Made by a program: the position numbers and the translations under genes. DNA of 64,000 nt from Sphingosinicella microcystinivorans (GTDB taxonomy: Bacteria > Pseudomonadota > Alphaproteobacteria > Sphingomonadales > Sphingomonadaceae). Of the stretch, positions 51,407 through 59,869 are shown piece by piece (the stretch's first letter is position 1; each line of letters starts with the position of its first letter). Location of the stretch: contig NZ_RBWX01000010.1 in the NCBI RefSeq assembly GCF_003634215.1, positions 248,001 through 312,000 of the forward strand, given 5' to 3'. The notes beneath the pieces are model-generated. The model had not been told where the DNA came from and did no database searches. It worked only from the letters and a program-made list of their open reading frames with translations.

Positions 51407-52753
51407 TCATTCCATAAGGCTTGAAAGACATTCGCCCAAGATGTTGCCGAGACGGGCGACCTGATCTTCGGTCGTCGCCGGGCAAACGAGCGTCATGTTG
51501 TGGAAGGGCGCGATGAGCACGCCCCGGTTGATGAGATAGAGGTGGAGCGCGCGTTCGAGATCGCCCTGCATGGCGGCGCGCGCCTCTGTGCCGTTTCGCG
51601 GCGGTGTTCCGGTACAGATGAACTCGCCGCGGGCGCCGACGTGCGTGACGTGCCAATCGAGATTATGCGCGACGATTGCGGCGCGCAGCGTTTCGGCGAG
51701 GCGGTCAGCAAGTGGCAGCATGTGCGCGTAGGCAGCCGGGGTCATCACCTCGGCAAGCGCGGCGCGCATCGCAGCTAGCGCGAGTGCGTTGGCGCTGAGC
51801 GTGGTGCCGATGCCGGAATGGCCGCTTTCGTTTGCGGCGCGGGCGCGCTCCATGCGCTCGGCGACCTCAGCGGAAAAGCCGTAGACCGCGCAGGGCACAC
51901 CACCGGCAACGGGTTTGCCGAGGACGAACAGGTCGGGCAGGGGCCCATGCGTTCCCGTCCAGCCGCCGGGGCCGGTGGAAATCGTGTGCGTCTCGTCGAA
52001 GACCAGCAGCGTGCCATGACGGTGCGTGAGGTCGCGGAGTGCTTCGAGGTAGCCAGGATCGGGAAGCACCATGCCGACATTGGTGAGCGCAGGCTCGGTG
52101 AGCACGCACGCGACGTCGCCAGGTGCGAGTGCGGCTTCGAGGGCGGCGAGATCGTTGAACTCGATGACGCGCGTGTGCTCGCGCATGTCATAGACCTGCC
52201 CGACGAGGCTGCGGCGGAGCTCTGGCACGCCATGTCGGAGATCGACGAACGCGTCATCGACCGCGCCGTGATAGCAACCGTTGAAGACGAGGGTCTTGTC
52301 GCGTCCCGTGATGCCCCGGCACCAACGGATGACGGCGCGGTTCGCTTCGCTGGCGGTGGAGGTGGTTTGCCAGAACGGAAGACCGAAGCGCTCCGCGAGC
52401 AGGTCTCCAACCGCGACGGCGTCTTCGGTCGGTAGCATGAAGGTGAGGCCGTGCGCGCCCTGCTGTGCGATTGCACGGGCGACAGGCGCCGGGGAGTGGC
52501 CGAACATCGAGCCGGTGTCGCCGAGGCAGAAGTCGTCGTACACATGGCCATCGACATCCCACAGCCGCGAACCCTCCGCCCGTGCGGCGAAAAGCGGGAA
52601 GGGGGTGCCCCAATCGAGCATCCAGTGGAAAGGCACACCGCGATGCCAGTGCCGTGCGGCATCCCTGGCGAGCGCGGCCGAGCGCGGGTTGGCGCTGGTG
52701 AAGCGCGCGGTCTCGTCCGCGATCATGCGCGCGATGGCGGTGGGCGCGATCAC
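51407..52753 (-). CDS. Class III aminotransferase (GSA-aminomutase-like)
   Basis: A 448-residue PLP enzyme closest to the glutamate-1-semialdehyde aminomutase/beta-amino acid aminotransferase branch. WDVDGHVYDDFCLGDTGSMFGHSP, TSTASEANRAVIRWCRG, FDETHTISTGPGGWTGTHG and the PLP Lys in LFVLGKPVAGGVPCAVYG are visible. It starts at a GTG (52753) that overlaps the oxidase stop (GTGA), so it is coupled in the operon GS-oxidase-aminotransferase-GS. A transamination step on a polyamine-derived amine or aldehyde is likely; haem biosynthesis is unlikely from context. Confidence 0.85.
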   Translation of the reverse strand: MIAPTAIARMIADETARFTSANPRSAALARDAARHWHRGVPFHWMLDWGTPFPLFAARAEGSRLWDVDGHVYDDFCLGDTGSMFGHSPAPVARAIAQQGAHGLTFMLPTEDAVAVGDLLAERFGLPFWQTTSTASEANRAVIRWCRGITGRDKTLVFNGCYHGAVDDAFVDLRHGVPELRRSLVGQVYDMREHTRVIEFNDLAALEAALAPGDVACVLTEPALTNVGMVLPDPGYLEALRDLTHRHGTLLVFDETHTISTGPGGWTGTHGPLPDLFVLGKPVAGGVPCAVYGFSAEVAERMERARAANESGHSGIGTTLSANALALAAMRAALAEVMTPAAYAHMLPLADRLAETLRAAIVAHNLDWHVTHVGARGEFICTGTPPRNGTEARAAMQGDLERALHLYLINRGVLIAPFHNMTLVCPATTEDQVARLGNILGECLSSLME

Positions 52754-54024
52754 AGCCGGTCCCTCAGCGCGTACCACAGCATTCCGGCGACATAGAGCGG
52801 GTGGCGCAGCAGCGGACCGCCGGGGAACGGCTTCACGGGAAGCGACGCGAACAGGTCGAAGCGCTCAGCGGTGCCGCGCATCGCCTCCGTGATGAGTTCA
52901 CCCGCGAGCGTGGTGAGCAGCACGCCGTGGCCCGAATAGCCGTGTGCATAGAAGATGTTGCCCTTGCGGCCGAAGTGCGGGAGGCGGTTCATGGTGACGC
53001 CCACGAGTCCGCCCCAGGCATAATCGATGCCGATGCCTTTCACGCCGGGAAACGCGGCCTCCATGTAAGGCCGAACGAATCCCGCGACGTCGCGGGGCGG
53101 GCGCGGCGTATATTTCTCGCCGCCGCCGAAGATCAGGCGATTGTCCGCGGAGAGGCGGTAATAATTGAGGACGAAGCGGCTTTCGGAAATTGCGGCGCCT
53201 GAAGGGATGAGCGCACGTGCGCGCTCCTCGCCGAGCGGCTGCGTCGCGATATTATAGTTCGCGACGGGCATCGTGTAGCGGCCGAGGTCGGCGTCGATCT
53301 CGCCCATGAAGGCATCGCAGGCGAGGACCACATAGCGCGCGGATACGCTGCCCTGCGCTGTCGCGACACTGGGGCGATCGCCGCCCGTGACGCGGACGAC
53401 GGGCGAGCCTTCGTGGAGCCGGACACCCGCCGCGCGCGCGGCTTCGGCTAGGCCGAGCGCATAGTTCAAGGGATGGAGATGGCCGCCTGCCGAATCGTAG
53501 ATGCCGCCGTGATAGCCCTTCGCGGAAACGATCCCGCCGGTCTGCTCAGGGCGCACAAGCTGCGCGCCGTCGTAGCCCATCAAATAGTCGAGACATTCAA
53601 GCTCGCGCTCCATGGCGGCGAAGTCGGCGGGTTTGCAGGCGGCGGTGAAGTGGCCGTGACGGAGATCGCAGGCGATGTTGTGCCGGGCAATGCGATCATG
53701 CACGCGGTTCCGGGCCGTATTGGCCACCGTGAAAAGGCGCTGGGCGGCTTCCTGGCCGAAGCGCTCGACGAGATCGGTCGCGGACCAGCGGAAGCCGGGG
53801 ATCATCTGGCCGCCGTTTCGTCCCGAAGCGCCCCAACCGATACGGTGCGCCTCGATCAGGGTGACGGCGTAGCCGGCTTCAGCGGCAGAGAGCGCGGCGG
53901 AGAGGCCGGTGTAGCCGCCGCCGACGACGCATACGTCTGCGGCCACGCTGCCGACGAGCGGCGGCTGCGCCCGGAAGGCGTTTGCGGTCGCGGCGTAATA
54001 GGACGGCGCGTGCGGCTCGGCCAA
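52750..54024 (-). CDS. FAD-dependent amine oxidase (DAO family, PuuB-like)
   Basis: A 424-residue flavoprotein. The dinucleotide-binding motif is ADVCVVGGGYTGLSAALSAAE near residue 30, followed by EAHRIGWGASGRNGGQMIPG, which is typical of gamma-glutamylputrescine oxidoreductase-type DAO proteins. The C-terminus GIDYAWGGLVGVTMNRLPHFG and AHGYSGHGVLLTTLAGE carries the FAD-contact region. The start is a TTG at 54024 with AGGGT seven bases upstream, three bases after the ligase stop; a longer frame upstream lies inside the ligase gene. It probably oxidises gamma-glutamylputrescine to the aldehyde, with O2 as acceptor. Confidence 0.88.
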   Translation of the reverse strand: MAEPHAPSYYAATANAFRAQPPLVGSVAADVCVVGGGYTGLSAALSAAEAGYAVTLIEAHRIGWGASGRNGGQMIPGFRWSATDLVERFGQEAAQRLFTVANTARNRVHDRIARHNIACDLRHGHFTAACKPADFAAMERELECLDYLMGYDGAQLVRPEQTGGIVSAKGYHGGIYDSAGGHLHPLNYALGLAEAARAAGVRLHEGSPVVRVTGGDRPSVATAQGSVSARYVVLACDAFMGEIDADLGRYTMPVANYNIATQPLGEERARALIPSGAAISESRFVLNYYRLSADNRLIFGGGEKYTPRPPRDVAGFVRPYMEAAFPGVKGIGIDYAWGGLVGVTMNRLPHFGRKGNIFYAHGYSGHGVLLTTLAGELITEAMRGTAERFDLFASLPVKPFPGGPLLRHPLYVAGMLWYALRDRL

Positions 54025-54026
54025 GA

Positions 54027-55376
54027 TCAGACCCTCAAGAGGAGGTGTTCGCGCTCCCAGGAACTGATCACCGACTGATACGCAAAGAGCTCGGATTCCT
54101 TGATCGCATAGAACACGTCGAAGAAATCCTCGCCGAGATGGTTGCGGACGGCCTTGCAGTGGCTGAAGCGATCGAGCGCGCTTTCGAGCGTGCGCGGCAG
54201 GGTGCGCGCACGGTTGTAGGCGCTGCCCTGCAGGCTTTTGGGCGGCTGCATCCGCTCCGTCATGCCGACATAGCCGCAGATGAGGGAGGCGGCGATGGCG
54301 AGGTAAGGGTTCGAATCCGCGCCGGGCAGACGGTTTTCGATGCGCCGGTTCTTCGCATCCGACACCGGGATGCGCAGGCCGCAGGAGCGATTGTCGCTGC
54401 CCCACTGCACGTTGATCGGCGCGTCGCTATCCGGCCGCATCCGGCGGAACGAATTGACGTTCGGCGCGAACATCGGCGTAATCTGCGGCAGCAGGCGGAC
54501 GAGCCCGGCGATGTAGCTGCGGAAGAGCGCGCTGTCGCGGCCCTGCGGCGTGGTGAACAGGTTGCGGCCCGTATCGCTATCGAGCAGCGACTGGTGGATG
54601 TGCATCGAGCTGCCGGGCTGGTCCGACATCGGCTTGGCGAGGAAGGTGGCGTAAACGCCGTGCTCCAGCGCGACGTGCCGGACGATGCGCTTGAAGAGCA
54701 GCACCTGATCTGCAAGCGCAAGCGGATCGCCGTGCACGAAATTGATCTCGAGCTGCGCGGCGCCGGACTCGTGGATCATCGTGTCGATGTTGAGCTCGGC
54801 TTTCTCGCAGAAGTCGTAGATGTGCTCGATAATGTCCTCGAACTCGCCGAGTGCTTCGAGCCCATAGGGCTGGCTTGCGGTTTCCGAGCGGCCCGAGCGG
54901 CCTGCGGGGGGCGTCAGCGGAAAGTCGGAATCGAGGTTCTTCGAGACGAGATAGAATTCCAGTTCCGGTGCGATCACCGGCTTCCAGCCGCGCCTTTCAT
55001 AAAGGTGCAGCACCTTCTTCAGGATCATGCGCGGCGCGATGGCGAGCGGCTTGCCCTCCCGCGTGTAAGCGTCCGCGATCACATAAGCGGTCGGGGTCTT
55101 GAAGCCGGGGGCTTCGCGGATCGTCGATGGATCAGGCACCATCACCATATCGGGGTCGTAGTCCGGGATGATCGAGTTGATCGTATCCGGATATTCGCCG
55201 GTGACGGTGACCGTGTAGACGCTGCCGGGAATGCGGAGCGTCTGGTCCGTAAGCGATTTCAAAAACTTGCCGGCGGGCAAGACCTTGCCGCGCTGAATGC
55301 CGTTCATATCGGGGACGATGCACTCGACCTCGCTGATACCGCGTTCGTTGATCCAGTTGGTAATTTCGGCTGACAT
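54027..55376 (-). CDS. puuA: Gamma-glutamylputrescine synthetase-like ligase (PuuA), copy 1
   Basis: A 449-residue glutamine-synthetase-fold ligase. ECIVPDMNGIQRGKVLPAGKF, VIAPELEFYLVSKN, IHESGAAQLEINFVHGDPL, FLAKPMSDQPGSSMHIHQSL and NVQWGSDNRSCGLRIPVSDAKNRRIENRLPGADSNPYL are typical of PuuA. It would attach glutamate to putrescine as the first step of the gamma-glutamyl route. It leads the operon puuA-oxidase-aminotransferase-ligase; a LysR-type palindrome lies 80 bases upstream of its ATG at 55376. A longer frame (to 55829) is not supported. Confidence 0.9.
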   Translation of the reverse strand: MSAEITNWINERGISEVECIVPDMNGIQRGKVLPAGKFLKSLTDQTLRIPGSVYTVTVTGEYPDTINSIIPDYDPDMVMVPDPSTIREAPGFKTPTAYVIADAYTREGKPLAIAPRMILKKVLHLYERRGWKPVIAPELEFYLVSKNLDSDFPLTPPAGRSGRSETASQPYGLEALGEFEDIIEHIYDFCEKAELNIDTMIHESGAAQLEINFVHGDPLALADQVLLFKRIVRHVALEHGVYATFLAKPMSDQPGSSMHIHQSLLDSDTGRNLFTTPQGRDSALFRSYIAGLVRLLPQITPMFAPNVNSFRRMRPDSDAPINVQWGSDNRSCGLRIPVSDAKNRRIENRLPGADSNPYLAIAASLICGYVGMTERMQPPKSLQGSAYNRARTLPRTLESALDRFSHCKAVRNHLGEDFFDVFYAIKESELFAYQSVISSWEREHLLLRV

Positions 55377-55455
55377 GATCGGATAAACCCCCGTCTGGCC
55401 TCCATACTGCGCGGGCGTCAGGCACTTGGCCAGAGGGATTTGCTGGAGCAGGGGG

Positions 55456-55472
55456 TATCGGTTTTTCCGATA
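55456..55472. promoter_or_regulatory. Polyamine-regulon palindrome, puuA copy
   Basis: TATCGGTTTTTCCGATA is a perfect palindrome apart from its central base and contains ATC-N9-GAT. It lies 80 bases upstream of puuA, nearly the same distance as the patD copy from its gene (87). It also sits 70 bases before the divergent sulfotransferase gene. Confidence 0.7.
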
Positions 55473-55542
55473 GGGCGGTGGGAGCCGAACGCCTCTTATT
55501 GACGGCTTGACCAGAAACGCGGGGCTCAGCAGGTTCACGCGC

Positions 55543-57315
55543 ATGTCAACTGCTCCGAACCTGGCGGAACGCGCCGAACGTGCCCGCACTTTCCTGAAAA
55601 CGCATCCCGGCAATGCCGATGCCCTGCGCGCACTCGGCGCCGCGCTTCGCGGCATGGGGGAGGCGGGGGCCGCTGAGAAAGCCGAACTCGGCGCGATCCA
55701 GGCATCGACGCGCGACCCCGTGCTTGTCGAAGCCGCTGCGGCGCTGCTCGACAATAATATCCCGATCGCCGAACGCATCCTCCGCGCGCGACTGAAGGAA
55801 AAGCCAACGGACGTTGCGGCGATCCGCATGATGGCGGAGATTGCCGGGCGGCTGGGGCGCTACGGCGATGCCGAAAAGCTTCTGCGTCGCGCGCTGGAAC
55901 TGGCGCCCGCGTTCGTGGCGGCGCGCGCCAACCTTGCAACCGTGCTCTACCGGCAAAACAATCCCGCCGATGCCGTTGCGGAACTCGACAGGTTGCTGGC
56001 GGGCGACCCCGACAACGCCGCGCACCGCAACCTGAAGGCGGCGGCGCTGGGTCGGATCGGCGGCTATGAGGAAGCGATCGCGCTCTATGAATCGGTGCTT
56101 GCGAGCCACCCGGCGCAGCCGCGCGTGTGGATGAGCTATGGCCACGTGCTGAAAACCGTGGGCCGCCAGGCGGATTCGATTGCCGCTTACCGCAAGGCGA
56201 TCGAACGTGCGCCAGGGCTTGGCGAGGTGTGGTGGAGCCTTGCCAACCTCAAGACCGTGCACTTCACGGATGCCGACATCGCGGCGATGCAGGGTGCGCT
56301 GGAGGACGGCGGCATCAGCGAGGATGACCGTTTTCATCTGCATTTCGCACTCGGCAAGGCGCTGGAGGATGCGAAAGATCACGAAGGCTCGTTCGGCCAT
56401 TATCTGAAGGGCAACGCGCTTCGGAAAGCGATGCTCGACTACGATTCCAGTGAAATCACGAGCCTCGTTCACAGCGCGGCGGCGCTGATGGATGCGGCGT
56501 TCTTCGCTGCGCGCGAGGGACAGGGCCATTCGGCACCCGACCCAATCTTCATCCTTGGTATGCCGCGTGCGGGTTCGACGCTGATCGAGCAGATTCTCTC
56601 GTCGCACCCGATGATCGAGGGGACGCAGGAACTGCCCGACATCGCGGCGATGGCGCGTCGGCTCGGCGGCCGAAAGGGGCGCGATGAGGAGGCCGGCTAT
56701 CCAGCGTGCCTTGAGGAGCTTTCTGCCGATGCATTCGCCGAACTCGGCGCCGAATATCTGGAGCGGACGCGCATCCACCGAAAGTCCGATCGGCCGCTGT
56801 TCATCGACAAGATGCCGAACAACTGGGCGCACATCGGCTTCATTCACCTGATCCTTCCGAATGCGAAGATCATCGACGCCCGTCGACATCCGATCGGCTG
56901 CTGCTTCTCCAACTTCAAGCAGCATTTCGCGCGGGGGCAGGGGTTCAGCTACGACCTGTCGGACGTCAGCCGCTACTACTCCGATTACGTGGCGATGATG
57001 GCCGTGAACGACGAAGCGCTTCCGGGGCGTGTGCACCGCGTGTTCTATGAGGACATGGTTGAGAATACCGAGGCCGAAGTGCGGCGGCTGCTGGACTATG
57101 TGGGTGTTCCATTCGATGCTGCGTGCCTGCGCTTTTTCGAAAACGAGCGGGCGGTGCGCACGGCCAGTTCCGAACAGGTGCGACGTCCGATCAACCGGGA
57201 CGGCATGGAACAATGGCAGGCGTTCGAGCCCTGGCTTGAAACTTTGAAGGCCAGCCTCGGCCCCGTCCTCGATGCCTATCCGAAGGTGCCGCCGCTCGCT
57301 TCGCTGTTGCAATAA
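55543..57315 (+). CDS. TPR-sulfotransferase fusion protein
   Basis: A 590-residue protein. About residues 1-265 hold tetratricopeptide repeats (ADALRALGAALRGMGEAGAAEKA, RYGDAEKLLRRALELAPAFVAA, GGYEEAIALYESVLASHPAQPR, RQADSIAAYRKAIERAPG). A sulfotransferase domain follows at about 335-570: the PAPS 5'-phosphosulfate loop is PIFILGMPRAGSTLIEQIL and the 3'-phosphate loop is KIIDARRHPIGCCFSNFKQHF. Such fusions are common in sphingomonads and caulobacters beside TonB receptors, as here. The acceptor is unknown; a protein tyrosine or surface glycan is possible. The start at 55543 follows from the TPR register. Confidence 0.88.
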   Translation: MSTAPNLAERAERARTFLKTHPGNADALRALGAALRGMGEAGAAEKAELGAIQASTRDPVLVEAAAALLDNNIPIAERILRARLKEKPTDVAAIRMMAEIAGRLGRYGDAEKLLRRALELAPAFVAARANLATVLYRQNNPADAVAELDRLLAGDPDNAAHRNLKAAALGRIGGYEEAIALYESVLASHPAQPRVWMSYGHVLKTVGRQADSIAAYRKAIERAPGLGEVWWSLANLKTVHFTDADIAAMQGALEDGGISEDDRFHLHFALGKALEDAKDHEGSFGHYLKGNALRKAMLDYDSSEITSLVHSAAALMDAAFFAAREGQGHSAPDPIFILGMPRAGSTLIEQILSSHPMIEGTQELPDIAAMARRLGGRKGRDEEAGYPACLEELSADAFAELGAEYLERTRIHRKSDRPLFIDKMPNNWAHIGFIHLILPNAKIIDARRHPIGCCFSNFKQHFARGQGFSYDLSDVSRYYSDYVAMMAVNDEALPGRVHRVFYEDMVENTEAEVRRLLDYVGVPFDAACLRFFENERAVRTASSEQVRRPINRDGMEQWQAFEPWLETLKASLGPVLDAYPKVPPLASLLQ

Positions 57316-57435
57316 TGTGACGCACAGCGCGCAATATGACATCTGTATAACAAAGCCGCGCAACCCGAATTGACCGCAGTTTCACGCGCCGCCAATCTTT
57401 GCCTGGGACAGCAATAGCTGAATAGGGGGATACGG

Positions 57436-59847
57436 GTGCAACTGCGAAATCATGCGAGGATCAAGGCAGCGCTAGCGAGTGGTGTTCTGCTCGGTTCAAC
57501 GATGCTGACGGCGCCGGCTCTTGCCCAGGAGGCGCAAGATGCAATCGGCGACACCATCATCATCACCGCGCAGAAGCGCGAAGAAAATCTGCAGGATGTT
57601 CCGATCGCGGTCGTCGCGCTCGGCACACAGAAACTCCAGCAGCTTCAGGTGCAGGACTTCGACGATTACGCGCGCTACCTGCCGAGTTTGTCTTACCAGT
57701 CGCTCGGGCCGGGGTCTGCGAACGTCTATTTCCGCGGCGTCGCATCGGGTGAAAACGCCAACCATTCAACCTCGCTGCCATCGGTCGGTATGTACCTCGA
57801 TGAACAGCCGATCACGACCATCCAGGGCAATCTCGACATCCACATCTACGACATCGCACGTGTCGAAGCGCTCGCGGGTCCGCAAGGTACGCTTTACGGC
57901 GCATCGAGCCAGGCCGGCACGGTGAAGATCGTGACCAACCGCCCGGACACGAGCGGCTTCTACGGCGCCGTCGATGCCGAGGTGAACACGGTTGCGCACG
58001 GTGAGGAAGGTTATGTCCTTGAAGGCTTCATCAACGCGCCGCTTTCCAGCAACGCGGCGATCCGTGTCGTCGGCTGGTACGACAAGGACGGCGGCTACAT
58101 CGATAATATTCCCGGTTCCCTGACCTTCCCGACATCCGGCATCACCTTCGACAACACGCCGTATGTCGAGGACGATTACAACGACGTCGAGACCTACGGC
58201 GGCCGTGTCGCGCTTGAGATCGATCTCAACGAGAACTGGACCGTTCTGCCGACGGTGATGGGGCAGAAGCAGAAGAGCTATGGCTCGTTCGCCCAGGAAG
58301 CCGGACTCGGCGAACTTCAGGTGCAGCAGTTCAATCCTGAACGCTACAACGACCGCTGGTTCCAGGCCGCGCTCACCATCGAAGGCAAGATCGGCAGCTG
58401 GGATCTGACCTATGCCGGCGCCTACATGAAGCGCAAGATCAACAGCCAATCCGACTATGTCGACTACGCGTATTTCTATGATGCGCTCTACGAGGCCGGC
58501 GGCTCGTTTTACGATAATGATGGTGAGCTGGTGAATCCGAACCAGTATATCGTCGGCATCGATCGTTTTAAGAAACAAAGCCACGAACTGCGCATCGCAT
58601 CTCCGGCCGATAAGCCGCTGCGGTTCATCGGCGGCGTGTTCTACCAGCGTCAGTCGCACAACATCGAACAGAACTACATTATCGATAATATCGCGGACGC
58701 CATCACCGTGCCGGGCACGGACAGCGATATCTGGCTGACCAAGCAGCTGCGCATCGACCGCGACTACGCGGCGTTCGGCGAACTTTCCTACGACCTCACG
58801 GAGAAGCTGACGCTGAGCGGCGGTATCCGCGTTTACAAATACAAGAACTCGCTGGAAGGCTTCTTCGGATACAGTGACGGCTTCAGCAGTCGTACGGGCG
58901 TCGCGGCGTGTTTCCGGGATAGCGGCGGTGCGTTGCTTCCACCCACGATCGATGGCAGCCCTTGCACCAACCTCGACAAGACAACGTCGGACACGGACTT
59001 CATCCATAAGCTGAACGCGACCTACAAGCTCACCGACGACGCGCTCGTTTACGCGACATGGTCGCGCGGTTTCCGGCCGGGCGGCGTCAACCGGCGCGGC
59101 ACGCTGCCGCCATACGGGGCGGACGAACTCGACAACTACGAGCTTGGCTGGAAGACGACGTGGGCGGGCGGTGCGTTCCGCTGGAACGGCGCTGTCTATT
59201 ACGAGAAATGGACCAACATCCAGCTCTCGTTCCTTGGCGCCAATGGTCTCACCGAGGTGCGCAACGCCGGCGATGCGCGCATCTGGGGTATCGAAAGCGA
59301 TATCTTCATCCGCGCATCGGAAGGCCTGACCTTCAACGCCGGCTTCAGCTACAACGACGCGCAAATCACCAAGGACTTCTGTCTGATCGCCAACCCGCAG
59401 TTCGATTGTACGCTGCCGGGGCCGGAAGACGAGGATAATGCGTTGTTGGCACCTTCCGGCACGCGTCTCCCCGTTTCGGCGAAGTTCAAGGGCAATGCCT
59501 TCGCGCGCTACGAATTCCCGGTCGGGGAGCTGGAGGCACATTTCCAGGGCGGCCTCGTTTACGAGGGCAAGCGCACCAGCGATCTTCGTCTTTACGAGCG
59601 CGGCATCGTCGGTTCACTTCCGTCCTACACGACGGTGGACGTCAGCGCCGGGGTGACCAACGGATCGTGGTCGGTGGAACTCTATGCCCGCAACCTGTTC
59701 GACTCGCGCGGGCAGGTGACGCGCACGATCCAGTGCGGCGAGAGCGTTTGCGGCGACCCGGACGGCGTGACGGATATCGGCGGCAAATTCTATACGGTGG
59801 TGACGACACCGCGGACCATCGGTCTCAAGGTCGGTACCAAGTTCTGA
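57436..59847 (+). CDS. TonB-dependent outer-membrane receptor
   Basis: An 803-residue outer-membrane transporter. The signal peptide (GVLLGSTMLTAPALAQ) starts at a GTG at 57436. The plug domain begins IIITAQKREENLQDVPIAV, typical of the sphingomonad FecA/CirA-like class, with ASSQAGTVKIVTNRP as the plug's end. A 22-strand beta-barrel runs to the C-terminal TIGLKVGTKF, which ends in aromatic Phe as required for BamA recognition. Three Cys pairs lie in extracellular loops. The ligand is unknown; the adjacent sulfotransferase and amino-acid permease suggest an organic substrate rather than iron. A TonB box before ITAQK was not marked. Confidence 0.93.
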   Translation: MQLRNHARIKAALASGVLLGSTMLTAPALAQEAQDAIGDTIIITAQKREENLQDVPIAVVALGTQKLQQLQVQDFDDYARYLPSLSYQSLGPGSANVYFRGVASGENANHSTSLPSVGMYLDEQPITTIQGNLDIHIYDIARVEALAGPQGTLYGASSQAGTVKIVTNRPDTSGFYGAVDAEVNTVAHGEEGYVLEGFINAPLSSNAAIRVVGWYDKDGGYIDNIPGSLTFPTSGITFDNTPYVEDDYNDVETYGGRVALEIDLNENWTVLPTVMGQKQKSYGSFAQEAGLGELQVQQFNPERYNDRWFQAALTIEGKIGSWDLTYAGAYMKRKINSQSDYVDYAYFYDALYEAGGSFYDNDGELVNPNQYIVGIDRFKKQSHELRIASPADKPLRFIGGVFYQRQSHNIEQNYIIDNIADAITVPGTDSDIWLTKQLRIDRDYAAFGELSYDLTEKLTLSGGIRVYKYKNSLEGFFGYSDGFSSRTGVAACFRDSGGALLPPTIDGSPCTNLDKTTSDTDFIHKLNATYKLTDDALVYATWSRGFRPGGVNRRGTLPPYGADELDNYELGWKTTWAGGAFRWNGAVYYEKWTNIQLSFLGANGLTEVRNAGDARIWGIESDIFIRASEGLTFNAGFSYNDAQITKDFCLIANPQFDCTLPGPEDEDNALLAPSGTRLPVSAKFKGNAFARYEFPVGELEAHFQGGLVYEGKRTSDLRLYERGIVGSLPSYTTVDVSAGVTNGSWSVELYARNLFDSRGQVTRTIQCGESVCGDPDGVTDIGGKFYTVVTTPRTIGLKVGTKF

Positions 59848-59869
59848 TACTGGGCGGCGGGGTCCAGGC

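Noticed and set aside
57766-59541. Minus-strand open frame of 591 codons opposite the TonB receptor
   Set aside because: Shadow of the receptor; no family motif.
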